Below are positions 22,148-33,865 of a DNA stretch of 64,000 nt, piece after piece. The notes beneath the pieces were generated by a model, which was not told where the DNA came from, searched no databases, and worked only from the letters and a program-made list of their open reading frames with translations. Position 1 is the stretch's first letter. The number at the start of each line of letters is the position of its first letter. The DNA comes from Bactrocera neohumeralis (Eukaryota; Arthropoda; Insecta; Diptera; Tephritidae): NCBI RefSeq assembly GCF_024586455.1, contig NC_065922.1, forward strand, positions 36,700,089 through 36,764,088, read 5' to 3'. Both the position numbers and the translations under genes were made by a program.

Positions 22148-25069
22148 AATACTACCTAGTACTTATTGCAGCGGCAGTTGCTGAAAGAAATTTAGACTTT
22201 GAACTACATATATTCTGAAAATAATGGCGAGAGAGAAAATCCAAATACATATTTTGTGAAACAAATTATTTAGATAGCTTAGAGGACATTGGGGAAAGCC
22301 TTGGAAAAGTTTTATGATATTGTGCTGATTACAGGCTCTGTCCATCCATCTACACATATTATTAATTCAAAATAATTATCGCTCGCTGTCACACACAATC
22401 AGTACTGTCAGTAGAGCATCCAAAAGGATTTCGCTAACTGAACACAGATTTTCAATTAGGCAAAAGATGAGTTGATTGCTGCATGTGATAAAAGGACAAC
22501 AACAGCACAAACAAATGAAGCAGAATGTTTAAAATAAGATTGCAAAAACAAAAACTTTATAGCTGATATATTCTATGCAACATTTGCCAAAATATTCATA
22601 AAGTCACGCTGCAACCGCTCGAATCTGCGAAGCTTTCGTTGACTCTTACTTCAAATTGTCAGCTTACGACCTGCCTTTCGGTATGTCTGCACGTCCATAG
22701 CGGACATGTCATTTGCAAGTTGTGGCTCCAGCGGCTGACTGGTGTTGTGGCGGCGAAATGTTGCACTTTACTTAGCGACCATCACCACCATACATGCTGC
22801 AGCAAATCCTTAGCTCCCTTTTCGTGTGGCGAAACTATTGAAGTCGGGTTTTGGACTCATTGGCTGAGGGCCTAGCTCCCTGGCCGGTTGCTTGCTTGAC
22901 TGCTTGGTTGAGTAGTTGGTTAGTTAGTTAGTTGACTCGGGTTGTTTGGCTGGTTGGTGGGTTGGTGGGTTCGTGGTAGTGTCGGTGTGCTTGGCCGCTG
23001 CGCGTCTTCCTGCTTTCTAACTGTATACCTGTATACCTGTCTGACTACGTGCTTTCTTGCTGCCGTCGCAGCCTTCGCCTTATCTGCAACTATCTGCCAT
23101 CCACCGACAATACAACAACTACAACGTGTACACCTTGATTTTGTGTCCGCATTATATGAATTTCCTTAATTGTTTCGGTTAGCCGCACAATCCATTCGGA
23201 GAACTTTGCGTTCACAACATTTAAAATGCAAAATAGCAGGAAGAGCTGCACGTACAAGAGGATGTGGCAAGCGCTCGGTACGCTGTCTAGTGCTCTGCTG
23301 TATTCAATGCATGCTTCTTCTTGGTCTGCTTCTTCCTCTACAGGCTGGCATTCGCCAACGACGCAAAAGGTAAACCACAGTAATACAAATCAAATTTTGT
23401 TGTGCGGCTTTAAGGTGGCTTGAAGGCAGCAGCAAGCGCCGTAGCGGCAGTGTGCTAATCCTTCTTGCCACACGCTGTCGCCGCAGTTGCATGCACACAT
23501 TCAGACACATTATTGAAGTGGCGCCCACGCAAAAACAGTTATAGTCAAAGGTACTGCTATATAAATGACATAAACGTAATGCACTTTGTTGCCATTGTTG
23601 TTGTTGTTGTGACAGCTGTCATTGCGGGCGTCAAAATCGCCTTTCTCTGCGTGTTCGGGCGAATGTGTTGCTGTTATTTCACAATATTTTCTGTTGTTTT
23701 TGTTATTTCACATTATTTTTGTTGTTATTTTACATTATTTTTGTTGTTGTTATTTTATACCCTATATTGTTTTTGTTATTATTTGCTAGTATTTGTTGTC
23801 GTTGTTGTCGGTAAGCCCTGTCATTGTGGCTGCGTGCTGTAGTGTTTTGCATTTTGTTGCGCTTGCAACATGCTTCACCACCTTTAGTTCGTGCGGCAAC
23901 AATAACACCAACAACAATGGCGCTGTGACAAGCCAACAACACAAATTTTGAAATCCACTGACAGTTTTGCACGCAAAATTTCATAAAGCCCAAGCACGAG
24001 TTCGAAAGGATACGCGCTGCGAAAGCCTTGCTGCAAAACCAAATATATAGCGTGTATATGTACATATATGTATGTAAGTATGTATATGTGTTTGTGCTTT
24101 AAATTTTCCTTCCATTGATTTTGTTGGTTTATTCCATTCGAAATCGTTTCTGGTCTCCATGCGAGCTGCGCGCTCAGCCATTCATATTTTGCCAATTAGT
24201 TATTCAAGAGATGTGGCCGACAATTGGTTGAATTTCAGTCCAAATTATTAAATGTGAAGTTATTTCAAACGCACATACATACATATATTTATATGTATTA
24301 TAACTTCTTGACTATGTGCCGACGACTTTAATCTGCCTTAATCGAAATTGTGCCCTTCGGCGAGAAATTTTCAATTTATTGTTTGGCAATAAGACATCGT
24401 CTGAGAAGCTGGGGAGAAGTGGTATGAAAAGTTGTTGAAGAGCCCAATAATTGAGAAAATATAATTAAATTTAAATAATAAGAATGGCCTCTACTCTTTT
24501 ATCGGCGTGGAAAGGGTTTCAGCAGGTATATTCTAATTACAAAGCGGCAGAAAAAAGTCTTGCAGTTTGAGCCTGGTAAGTTCGTCAAAGCATTGCTACT
24601 TCGTCCATTACTTTCAGTAAACCGTGAGACATAGCTTCAGAAAATACTTGTCTATTTTTGACGTCCTCAGAAGCATCTGTCTACTTCGTTTTGGCAGAGG
24701 TCGAATAGCAAATCTCAATTGAAGTTCATTAAAATAAGCCTGCTCTTTCTTCTTCTCGCAAAGTGGTAACTATTTGAAAAACTAATCGATATTTCGAACA
24801 CTGATGAAACTTTCCCTTTCATTCATCTCTTCGCTTCGATAATCTTTTTCGGAAGCTAAGTGCTAAAGTCTTATTTTCTCATTGCAATCTAAATTTTGCC
24901 AGATTGGGGTTGAAACACATCGGTAGACTATCGGAGAATTGGCTGAACTATCCCTCTTTTTGTGCAGCTAATGTATGCATCAAGAATAAAGCCAAACACT
25001 TAATGTCATTTTACATTTACTGCAAATTTGTAAGCAACTGGCAGCGAAAACAGCTCTTAGATTGAGGAA
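22148..25069. other. Long intergenic stretch
   Basis: No domain is recognised. TTGG/TTAG-rich simple sequence lies at 22895-22985 and T/GTT-rich DNA at 23590-23830. The open frames at 23465-23842 on both strands are products of this simple sequence. CAG-, TGC- and CGC-containing patches at 23200-23500 suggest ordinary fly intronic DNA. Confidence 0.4.
23672..23760. repeat. Degenerate TTGTTATTTYACATTATTT tandem repeat
   Basis: About three to four imperfect copies of a roughly 24-bp T-rich unit lie head to tail. Confidence 0.65.
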
Positions 25070-25074
25070 TCCTC

Positions 25075-25330
25075 CTTCTTAGCAATATTAAAATGCACAA
25101 GGGTTGACGTAAGAACTCTATTAGGAGTGCTTAAGGTCAGGGTTTGACATACAATGACTATTGTAGAAGGTTTGTCACGAGGTTGAAGAAGAGAAAACTA
25201 TAAAACATCTTCTATGCGAATTCTAAGGTGTGTATAAGAAAAGGTTTCTTTGGTGAGCTTCATTGATGAAGCACGGTGTGATTCCGAGTAAACAAGGTAA
25301 GTAGGTAAGATTGCCGCCACCAAGAGCTCA
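25075..25330 (+). mobile_element. LINE C-terminal fragment
   Basis: Plus strand. In two frames one sees RVDVRTLLGVLKVRV and then EVEEEKTIKHLLCEF followed by GVYKKRFLW. This is the TGHC/zinc-knuckle region of an RNase H-type LINE. Short and frameshifted. Confidence 0.6.
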
Positions 25331-25539
25331 ATTAGCGTTGAATACTGTTATAAGACAGGCACACTTTTAGCGCATGACATCTAAAAGGCCAGTATCCGTT
25401 ATAGTCGCCGTAAGTTTGATGTATTTGTAGACCTAGATTGCAGGTCCTTCATTCTTTTCCTGTCATATTTCGGCCATATTTGCTTTGTTATCTTGCAGCT
25501 TGTTGTTGTGCTTCATTTGCTCCGTGCGATTTATTCAAA

Positions 25540-26120
25540 ATGCTTATAAAGCTACTTTTTGATCGTTCCTAGCGGGAGTAGTATTGGCTGCGCACTCTTC
25601 TAAAGAGGCTCGTTTGCCTTTAGTCTGTGATTTCAATAAGGTAAGTAAAGCCGCCTGACTGTCCGTGTATATGGTTGCTTTCTGTATCCTCCCGCAGTTA
25701 ATAGAGCTTCAATATTATAGATAGAAATAAAGCTTTCGAGTTCATTGCAGTATACTTCTGCCCCATTGCGCAGTCCATTTTGGACCCATTGGTATAGATA
25801 GAGGTAGCATCCTCCTTCCCTACTATACATCTTATTCATTCGCGTATATAGGGAATTCTCACCTGAAAGTGTTAATTGAAATCAAACCTTTGGAGGATAC
25901 AGTCTGATTTACTTATAGCTGATTTAGGTTGGCGCCATGTTATTACTCTTCCCGGTTCCATCCTCCTAATTTCTTAATTCTAATAGATGAACTTGCTGCT
26001 CCTTTCCGAGAAAATACGTCTATGGGCAGCTAACGCATGTGTAGATATAATAGAGTGAAAGGATTTTAGTATCTGTGGCTTCACAATGGTCGTCAGAAAT
26101 TCACTCTACCTTTTGTGATA
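25540..26120 (-). pseudogene. LINE linker and RNase H fragment
   Basis: Minus strand. A linker with GRVITWRQPKSAISKSDCIL-type residues (about 25950-25870) leads to IRCIVGKEDATSIYTNGSKM. That is the RNase H start, with the first catalytic Asp of TDGS changed to Asn. Then KYTAMNSKALFLSIILKLY, REDTESNHIHGQSGG and FTYL follow. A short tail runs to 25540. The family's second-strand motifs (E and D-S-x-A-A) are not intact. It is the same type of RNase H as at 3.5-4.1 kb and 10.8-11.2 kb. Confidence 0.65.
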
Positions 26121-26123
26121 TAT

Positions 26124-27021
26124 TTAAGGGGCTAGGTTCATTTAGGTGTGTCTTTTAATCCAAATTTAAGAGTTTTGGCGAGCATAAAGGTTTAACGTTA
26201 CAGTCTAACCTCTTCTCCCGCATTCATCCATACTTCTAAATCTTGCAATTTTTACCTGGAATTACCTGATAGTAGTTTTTTGTTTTGTAAAATGTCCACA
26301 TATTGTGGGCCTGATAATTTCAGTGTTATCTTACAGTATCATGCTCTTGCTTTCAGCATCGTAAATAGTTTGTAGCAGATCTTTTGTCTACGAAGTCGTA
26401 GAGATCGCTTCGAAGAATACGGGAAAGACTACAACAAAGTTTTAGAGATCACTGTAAGCAAGGTCGCAATTATTTTTGATAATTTTGGTTAGATTCTTTG
26501 TTTTGATCTGATTAGATTTCACTGGCGGACACGAATTCTCATGTTTGGATCATTTGAAACACAAAAACCCAATTTATTCTTAAAAAGTACGTGAATGGTT
26601 ATCGTCCTTACTAGAATCATGAAAAAATGTTGATAAATAAAAAAAGTTTTAACGTTTTTTTTAAATTTCCGGTGTTTTTTTACATAAATTTTGTTATATC
26701 ATTGCCAATAAATTATAAAAAATTATGAATCTAGTAGGGACGATAGCCAGGCGTTTTGTGAGCATTAAAAAAAATAAGCAAATCGGTTGAGCAGTTCGAC
26801 CGGAATCATGTCCGCCAGTTTAAAAAAGTGTGTTTTGAGAAAAACGCGTTTAAAGCTTGTGCACTCCGAGCGCTCCGAACGTCGAGCGGTATTATAATTT
26901 TGGGCCTTTTTCGAAACCTTGCAATGGTAAAGTGGGTTTCTACATTAATTCTAAGAGTATAAGGGAACAGAAAATTAAAAAAAAATTAAATTGAAAAAAG
27001 ATTACCCTACTGACCCCTTAA
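26124..27021. mobile_element. TTAA-bounded non-autonomous element
   Basis: Begins TTAAGGGGCTAGG (26124) and ends CTGACCCCTTAA (27021), so both ends read TTAAGGGG inward, with partial similarity beyond. Duplication of TTAA is the hallmark of piggyBac-type insertion. The 898-bp interior is AT-rich, non-coding and has poly-A/T runs. It shares GAGAAAAACGCGTTTAAAG (26837-26855) with the element at 45.57 kb in opposite orientation. Pairing of these two ends is inference. The right end is well supported because it interrupts a mariner reading frame. Confidence 0.5.
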
Positions 27022-27135
27022 CTCAAAACGGTTTCCCTGAAGCGGTTCTTTGAGTTACAAGAACAGCCAGAAGTCATATGGAGCTAAATCAGGTGAACAC
27101 GGTGCTTGGTCAATGACATTTGTTGAGTGTTTGGC
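27022..27135 (-). pseudogene. mariner catalytic-block fragment
   Basis: On the minus strand, DQAPCSPDLAPYDFWLFL then LKEPLQGNRFEL, where the TTAA element begins. This is the third-aspartate block of a mariner transposase (Asp kept in APYD). The rest upstream (27135-27300) is not recognisable. Only this island remains. Confidence 0.7.
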
Positions 27136-28865
27136 CAAAATTTAACATAAATACGTTAAAATTTTTCGTAAAATTCGACAAACACTACAGAGGGCGAATG
27201 ATATAAACAGCTGCTGATCTTAATCCTACGAATTTCTGACAACAATCATTCCAAAAATAATTGTTTGATTTATGGTATGCTAGAGGGACTTTCAGGCTTT
27301 GTCATTACCGAGTGGAGCAAGGAACACTATAAAAAGAATATGAATTAGGTGGAAATCAATAGCTGAAGTTTTGTTGGGGTGATAAAATAGTAGGTTAACT
27401 AAGCCCAAAGTAACAAATGGCCCAAGTGAAAATCTAGAAGCAAAAGCTAGTAAAAAGATGACTCACTAATGATTTAAATCTTCAATAAGCTAACCCTTTT
27501 GACCTCCACTAGGCAGTGAAATAGCAAATACGCTCTACGAGCTGGGCAAGTTGCCCAAAAACAAAAGGACATGAAGTAGAAATGGTAAGGAGTAGAGAGA
27601 GTGGCGGCAGCGCTGAAATGAAATGTAAATTTTTAATAAGCGTTTTTGCTAATGGCTATTTGTGCTGCTCAACGCTCAAACTCGTGAGCTGGAGTGTCAT
27701 CAACACTGACACGAACACGGCGAACGGGTTGCTGCACTGAGGCGGCCAAGCCAGTCAAGCGCTGGATGTTGAAAGAGAAAAACAAAGTAACCGGTTCGAT
27801 TGTAGGAAAGTTGAAAAATGTCGACGAGGAAGAGAGAAGGAGAGGAGGAGGAGGAGAGACAGCGCAGTATATAGCCAGTAGAAAGTAATTTTCTAATTTA
27901 AAAATTCATTGAACGAAAATTCATTTAAAATTGAAAAATTGTTCGAGTTGCATAAGCAACGGAAAATAAAAACGAGAGGCATGCAGAGTAGTGCATTGTT
28001 GCTGTTGCTGTCGTCAAGATAGATGAGCAGACACTTACGCGGATACGAACTTTATGATACTTAAGCGCATAGAAATGGCTGCCCTGCGAAAGGATACACG
28101 CGTTCAGCAGTTTGTTGTTTTTGCTTTCTTTTTACGTGCTTTTGTTTTTGTTGTTATCCTTGTGTTCATTCATTTCGAGGATGCGATACGGATGAGTTGC
28201 TGATTGGTGGTGATCAATTCGCGTTGCTTCAGTTTTTGCAGCGAAATTTCTGCTTCAACGCCGCGATTTAATGAACACCAGCCACAACAACAACGAAAGC
28301 AACAACAAGTGTAAAAAATAAAAGAACAATTGCTTATTCATTGCGCTGCTATTGGAATGCAACGGATGGCGGCTGCCATTGGCGTGATGCAGCGGAAAAA
28401 GGATATTCACAATTAACACTTGAGTGGGAAAGCAGTTTCGGTGATATTTTGAAATGAGACGCTGAGTGGGGGCGGTTTTCGGTGCTTCCAAGTGGAAAGA
28501 TAAGAACTCGGTGTTGAGCGTTTAATAGTCGAAATCGGAGTTTATAATATAATATAAACGATATTTAGATGTGTGTAAATGAAGCGGGATGGCTTCTTTA
28601 TTGAGCACAAAACACAAGCTTTGGAGGCACATAATTTAAAAATTGATCCATTTCGAACTACATCTACTATGGTTCTGAATTTCTTGCTCCATATATCGTT
28701 GATTAGGTACAGCCGTGTAAGACCTCGGAGGCTATTCCCGGATTCAGAAAATCTGGGTACTTAGATGACTGCGAGCTTGGCCACTATATATGTAATTCTG
28801 GCACACTTTCATTTCATTCCAATACACCATAAATACTTGGATTACCATGTCGGTGATCTCAGTTC
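27136..28865. other. Intergenic DNA
   Basis: No domain is recognised. A GAGGA-rich purine patch lies at 27820-27860. Open frames near 27694-27888 and 28255-28491 have unlikely composition. Confidence 0.4.
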
Positions 28866-28869
28866 TAAC

Positions 28870-29620
28870 TGTACCTCTAGCTCAGATATCTTCGAAGAAT
28901 GCGTGGGAGGGAAGAACTGGCTGGATGAGACGGTCAGTAAACTTTTCTACGAATGAATCAAAGTTTGTGGGAGGGTTGGTGGAGAAGTATACAGTCGGGA
29001 ACTTTCCATCAGCTGCAGTTTTAGGCTTACTGATCACTGCAGCGTCTTCCAAGTGGAGATCACCTTCCACGCAGGTAGCAGGGCAGCGATATTAGCCTAG
29101 CTCACTGACTGTCCGCTCTAGACAAGCAAAATAATGTCTAGATTCCTTTAACTCTAGCGCCGGGTTATTTTATGATTATATTAGTTTGGATACTTGACCT
29201 TAGCGGTATTATAGGAAACTGAAAGACTGATTAGCTTGCTAGGACAAATAATTCATTGCGGAATGGGAACCGGTAACAGCTCTATAAGCTTCAATACTGG
29301 ACCGCTAGGCCGCAGACCAGTTCAGTAAGCGTTGGTCAACTACTATCAGCTAGCAGCTGCAAAGTCCTAATCGTCCATTGTTCTAACCGGACACTGTCCG
29401 ATCAAGAATCAAGCGGTAAGATTGAACATCTTACCGGACGCCAGCTGGTCAGCTGTTTGAAAGAACATAAGATAGGATCATCTTAACACTCTTGCCGGAT
29501 CAAGATACCGATACCTAATATCCAATTACTGTAGTTTTTTCGACTGCCTCCAGAAAGGATTGGTCCAAATGTGATCCTCGGCCATTTTGAGGGATCAGTC
29601 ATCTAGTCTAACCTAACCTA
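28870..29620 (+). pseudogene. LINE RNase H to 3' end
   Basis: Plus strand. FSTNESKFVGGLVEKYTVGN matches the RNase H start, with Asp of TDGS as Asn. After a frameshift, LTDHCSVFQVEI holds the Glu block. SRAAILA and LTDCPL follow out of sequence by deletion, then a WVPGH-free linker, a weak RTVSS-type tract, and LF-x-PDTVRSRIK-like residues. The 3' UTR closes in TAGTCTAACCTAACCTAA (about 29600-29618). The 3' tail and RNase H place it with the other I-group-like copies. Multiple stops make it dead. Confidence 0.65.
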
Positions 29621-29729
29621 ATCCGAACTTCCACTTCAGCTTTTCTAAATTAAATAAAAAATTCTGTATGACTACGGAGGAAATAGATCTAATTTAAATA
29701 GATCTTTAAGGTACCACACGTCGACAAAT

Positions 29730-30130
29730 ATAATCCTTCTAACTATAGCAATGATAGGATTTGAAGATAGCCGAAAAATGTGGGGGTAATCCACTTTTCT
29801 CGAGAAGGATTCGATTTGAGTGGTATAGAAAATTGTCCTTAAGAAAAGTGAAAGCACAATTGGTTCCAAAATCACTCATTTTTTCAATAAGGCTTGGATC
29901 TATGCTTACGATTCGGAAACAGACCATGAATCGGACGAATATCGTAGCAAAGATGAGCCGAAGCTTTGTCACTACGATAAAGCAGGTCTAAAATCAAAGT
30001 TGAGTTGACAGTTTCTTTGATTATCGAAGTGTAGTGTACTCCGTGCTCTTTCCGACCAGCCAAGCTGTCAGCAAGGAGTACCATTTGAATGTTATGCGTC
30101 TTTAGCGCGAACTGAAGTGTTATATTCTGA
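29730..30130 (+). pseudogene. mariner transposase fragment
   Basis: Plus strand. RKVKAQLVPKSLIF (29848-29890) is followed directly by AWIYAYDSETDHESDEYRSK. The GDES motif with the first Asp is therefore deleted. SKIKVELTVSLIIEV and SFRPAKLSARSTI-type text then follow in shifting frames, ending near MVSSKT. The same SDEY block as in the 15.9-kb mariner suggests a shared family. It lacks the second and third aspartates. Confidence 0.75.
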
Positions 30131-31640
30131 CGAAATGGTTAGTTCGAAAACATGAAAACTTAGCTAAAGCTATAGCAGGTGTTAGGCTAGCCAACTTCAA
30201 TTGACTGGTACTGGAAAAAATTTCCTATAAACATTTCAATAGAACTTTAGTGCCAATATAATTCAGGACTCCGTCTGCTTAGTACACAAGTGCGCCGGTT
30301 TTATTATTAACATTGTCTTCGCTAATAGGTTTCGAAGCTCAGCTGCTTGTGCATTCAAAGAGAATGGTTGCAATGTCATCAGTCATCACTCATCGCCGCT
30401 CTTACCAGCCCGACTCTCCCACCCCCCATATTCACACTCAATTCACAGGCACTGGCAAATCACAGGCAATGGAAAAGCTAAACATTTTTTATCGGCCTAA
30501 CTTGTTGTTGCAAAAATGTATTGCGGCATACAAATAAACACATGCTTAAGATTGCCTCGATGGCTTTTTGTGAACCATGCTGATTTGGTAAATCCTTGAG
30601 AAAATACTTCATCATTTATCATCTCATCGAAATCTTGACGAGCAGCCAAACTGTTGACTGACAATGAGCGTCTGCCAGAACAAATGTCGACAACAACAAC
30701 AGCAACCATAAAAACGCAGCATTAGCACCACAATTGTACACCACAAGCGTAATCCTGCTTTTTTAATGCGGCCCTGCTGCCAAGCTTGCTTCCTGCTTAT
30801 CGCTGGCGAATTTTGGATGTTGTACGCAAATTACTGTGTGGCATCACAGCCTTTTCAAATTAGCTCCGCCACACACCTATCGCTTTCCTAACATCTTATG
30901 ACCGCTCCCCGTTGCGCTAGATAAATTACCAAACACTTAAGTTGGATTCGCGAGATTTTTATCGCTCGTGCCACAAACGGCTCCCTCACACCCTGCGCTT
31001 TGCGGCAGTTCACCGCATGACTGACTGCCTGCTTTGACTTAGCTGTCAGGGCATGGATTAAGCGATTCTCATTGCCGTTGCACGCTGTTGCGCTTAACTG
31101 TCATTGTCGCCTCGTAGCGTGTTCGTTGGTGCTGCTGTTGGAGTGGGGCGCTGGTGAGGTGAGTTGGAAAAATGAAAAATATGCCAATTCATTTGGTTTA
31201 AATTACCCTCGCTGTTGCGGTGTGTGGGACTGTTACTTGTCGCCTTAATGAGTTCGCCCCGCCCACTTCACCTACACACCGGCTGCGTCTGCGTTTCTTC
31301 TGTTGCTGTTGCTGTATGGAATTTGTTTGATTAATTTTCTCCGATAACCAAAGCAGATAGCGCAACTCACTTTTCATTTCGTAGCCCAGACAAAGTGTGT
31401 GTGTGTGTAGGCGAAACAAATTCATTATTTTTAAGCAAATGCAATAAATTTTGGTTGTAAGTTTAAAATGAAATATTTCTTTATCGCTACATCAATTCCC
31501 GAGGTGAAGGTTTAACCTAGAAAGTCCCTAATTTAATTCGCATAAATCAAAAGGAGTAAAGTTTCCCTACGTTGATTTTGTATACAGCCCGGACCGGTAA
31601 ATGAAGAGCTGAAACACAGTACGGTCTTCTGAGTTATGTT
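30131..31640. other. Intergenic DNA
   Basis: Nothing recognised. Simple sequence is minor (a CACACACACTTTGTC-like patch near 31390). It resembles ordinary fly intronic or intergenic DNA. Confidence 0.4.
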
Positions 31641-31644
31641 GGTC

Positions 31645-32505
31645 GGATCTTGGAAAAAACCTGCGATCTCAGCAGGATCCGGAAGGACCTCTTCAATCCA
31701 TTCGATACCAAACGAGGTTTCAAACAAGGCGACTTCCTTTCGTGCGACTTCTTCAATCTTCTCTTGGAGAAAATAATTCGAGCCGTAGAATTAAATAGAA
31801 AAGGCACCATCTTCTATAAGAGTTTACAGCTGCTGGCGTACGACGATGATATTGATATCATTGGCCTTAACAACCGCGCCGTAAGTTCTGCTTTCTCCAG
31901 ACTGGATAAGCAAGTGAAGCAAATGGGTCTGGCAGTGAAAGAGCTCAAGACGAATCATCTCCTGTCATCAAATAAACAGTCATCGCACTCGCGACTTGAC
32001 TCCTGTGTCACTGTTGACAGTCATAACTTCGAAGTCGTAGATAATTTCGTCTATCCTAGAACAGACTTAACACCAAAAACAATGTCAGTCTCGAAATCCA
32101 ACGCAGAATAACTCTAGTCAGCAGTTGCTACTTCGGACTGAGTAGGCAATTGAGAAGTAAAATCCTCTTTTGAAGAACAAAGAGCAAACTACATAAGTCC
32201 CTAATCATTCCCGTTCTGCTATTTGTTGCAGAGGCATGGACAATATCTGATGAGTCGACGTTACGAGTTTTCGGGAGAAAGGTTCTGCGGCAGATTTATT
32301 ATCCTTTGCGCACTCCAGTTCTGTGAGTATTTGACGTAGTACTCGCCGAGGGAAGCAGAGGAAGAGGAACACCTCCACTCCGTTGGGAGAACCAGGTGGA
32401 GAAGGACCTGGCTACACTTGGACAAGGAAGAACGACTAGCGCGCTGTTGTAAACTCGGCTATAACCGCGTAAGCGGTGTCTGTGTCAATAAAGCAGAAGA
32501 AGAAG
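31645..32505 (+). pseudogene. RTE-like LINE, RT palm to 3' end
   Basis: The most continuous RTE-like copy: one plus-strand frame is open from 31650 to 32111. It reads DLFNPFDTKRGFKQGDFLSC (RT block), DFFNLLLEKIIRAVELNRKG, then SLQLLAYDDDIDIIGLNN. The YADD box is Y-D-D-D. SAFSRLDKQVKQMGLAVKEL and VTVDSHNFEVVDNFVYPRTD follow. After the stop it continues in other frames: RITLVSSCYFGLSRQLRSKI, SLIIPVLLFVAEAWTIS, RGRGTPPLRWENQVEKDLAT and the 3' UTR ending near CAATAAAGCAGAAGAAGAAG. The 5' part (endonuclease, fingers) is missing. Confidence 0.88.
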
Positions 32506-33080
32506 TTTCAGTGTCGAGGCAAGTTTCTTTCGATCTTCTTGTCAGTAAAGGGCTGGAAGATCGCCTACGGGATTTATAGTCAAACATATCTCGTGAAAGC
32601 AGAAAGCAAAGAATAAATCTGATAAACTCTTAAGTGTCCCCCGCATAGATCAGTGATCTCGATAGGTTGAATTTTCTTTATTCTCCGTACAAAGAAGTAA
32701 GGTACGATAGCCGGCCCAGAAATAGCTAATGCCTAAGTTTTCTTCTGAAATCGTAATCAGCCTCTAATTACCCCACATTTCGTTGTCGATTTTCAGTATT
32801 ATAATATTAATTATCGCTTTATGTGGGTGTAGAATCTCATTCAGCCCCTTGTCAAGTTGTCCACTAGAATTTGTAAAACATGTAGTCAAACTTTTTTGAT
32901 GTTATGTGCCAACAGAAAGAATGTACATTTTTAAATTAGCCAGTGAGTTCTTAAAAAGCTTTTTCTTCGGTAGAAATTTGTTGTTGGTTGGATCTTGGAC
33001 CAAACCTATGTCTTGCGGAGAGGAGGTTGCATATCTAACTAAAATCTTGCTGGTATAAAATTATAGCCTTTCCATTTCGT
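32506..33080. other. Unassigned stretch
   Basis: No domain or repeat is recognised. Confidence 0.4.
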
Positions 33081-33084
33081 TTCA

Positions 33085-33865
33085 CTAACTAATTATGACC
33101 ACATCGTCATTGCACTTAAGGCTTTATCGTGGCGGTCTTTTCTCTGCCCAAATGCCAGTAAAGGATACGAATAGCGGGATCTTTCAGGGAGGTGAGCATT
33201 CACTCCGACAGTAGAACGGCAATAGTAGCACTGAGCACGCTAACTGAACTCTTAAAGCTAGTCCAAGAGTGTTCTGTGCTCATTAGAAATATCATAAAGC
33301 TACTTCATCATCAAACTCGTTTGGTTGCCTGGGTGTCGTGGTGTCGATGACCGATGAGCTAGCCAGAAGAGTATCATTGCACCACTCAAATTGGAATGGG
33401 GCCAAGTTGGATTTTCATTGACGTCTTGCGTTATATCAAAGGACCTCGCAACCAGAGTAGAACGTAGATGGTCTACAAGGTACTAGCCCTTAGCAAAATT
33501 CATCTTGCCGCAATCGTAGCTGTTCTTACTGGACACTGTCCAATAGGCATTCATGCAATAAGGCTGAGCTCTTGTCTGACACTAGTTGACAAAGAGGTGG
33601 AAATATCCAGGAACTTTCTTCCCATTGTCCAGCTTTTGCAAGATGAGGCTGAAACATCGCGGTAGTCTTACTTTCGGCGAAGCAGATGACATAGTCGAAA
33701 ATGACGTTAGCCATCTTAACAAGCTTGTGTGAGGCTCAAAGCGCTTTATCGAATCGTAAGGGTCTTACTTTTATAGGAGTCTTAGGTACCACAACGGACC
33801 GGCGTTCTAGGTTGTAAATAAAATCCCTGTTAGGATCGAATTCTTAACCTAACCTAACAGTCCGG
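33085..33865 (+). pseudogene. LINE RNase H to 3' end
   Basis: Plus strand. EVSIHSDSRTAIVALSTLTE is the third catalytic block of RNase H, with its Asp intact. KLVQECSVLIRNIIKLLHHQ, TRLVAWVSW and ELARRVSLHHSNWNGAKL follow. Then VYKVLALSKIHLAAIVAVLT and GHCPIGIHAIRL appear, with a frame break before the zinc-knuckle part. The 3' UTR ends at TTAACCTAACCTAACA (33846-33861). The first part of the RNase H domain is absent. It matches the 10.35-kb copy in order and motifs. Confidence 0.75.

Noticed and set aside
23465..23842. 125-codon hydrophobic frame resembling membrane segments
   Set aside because: Arises from TTG/TTT tandem sequence. The antisense strand is equally open.
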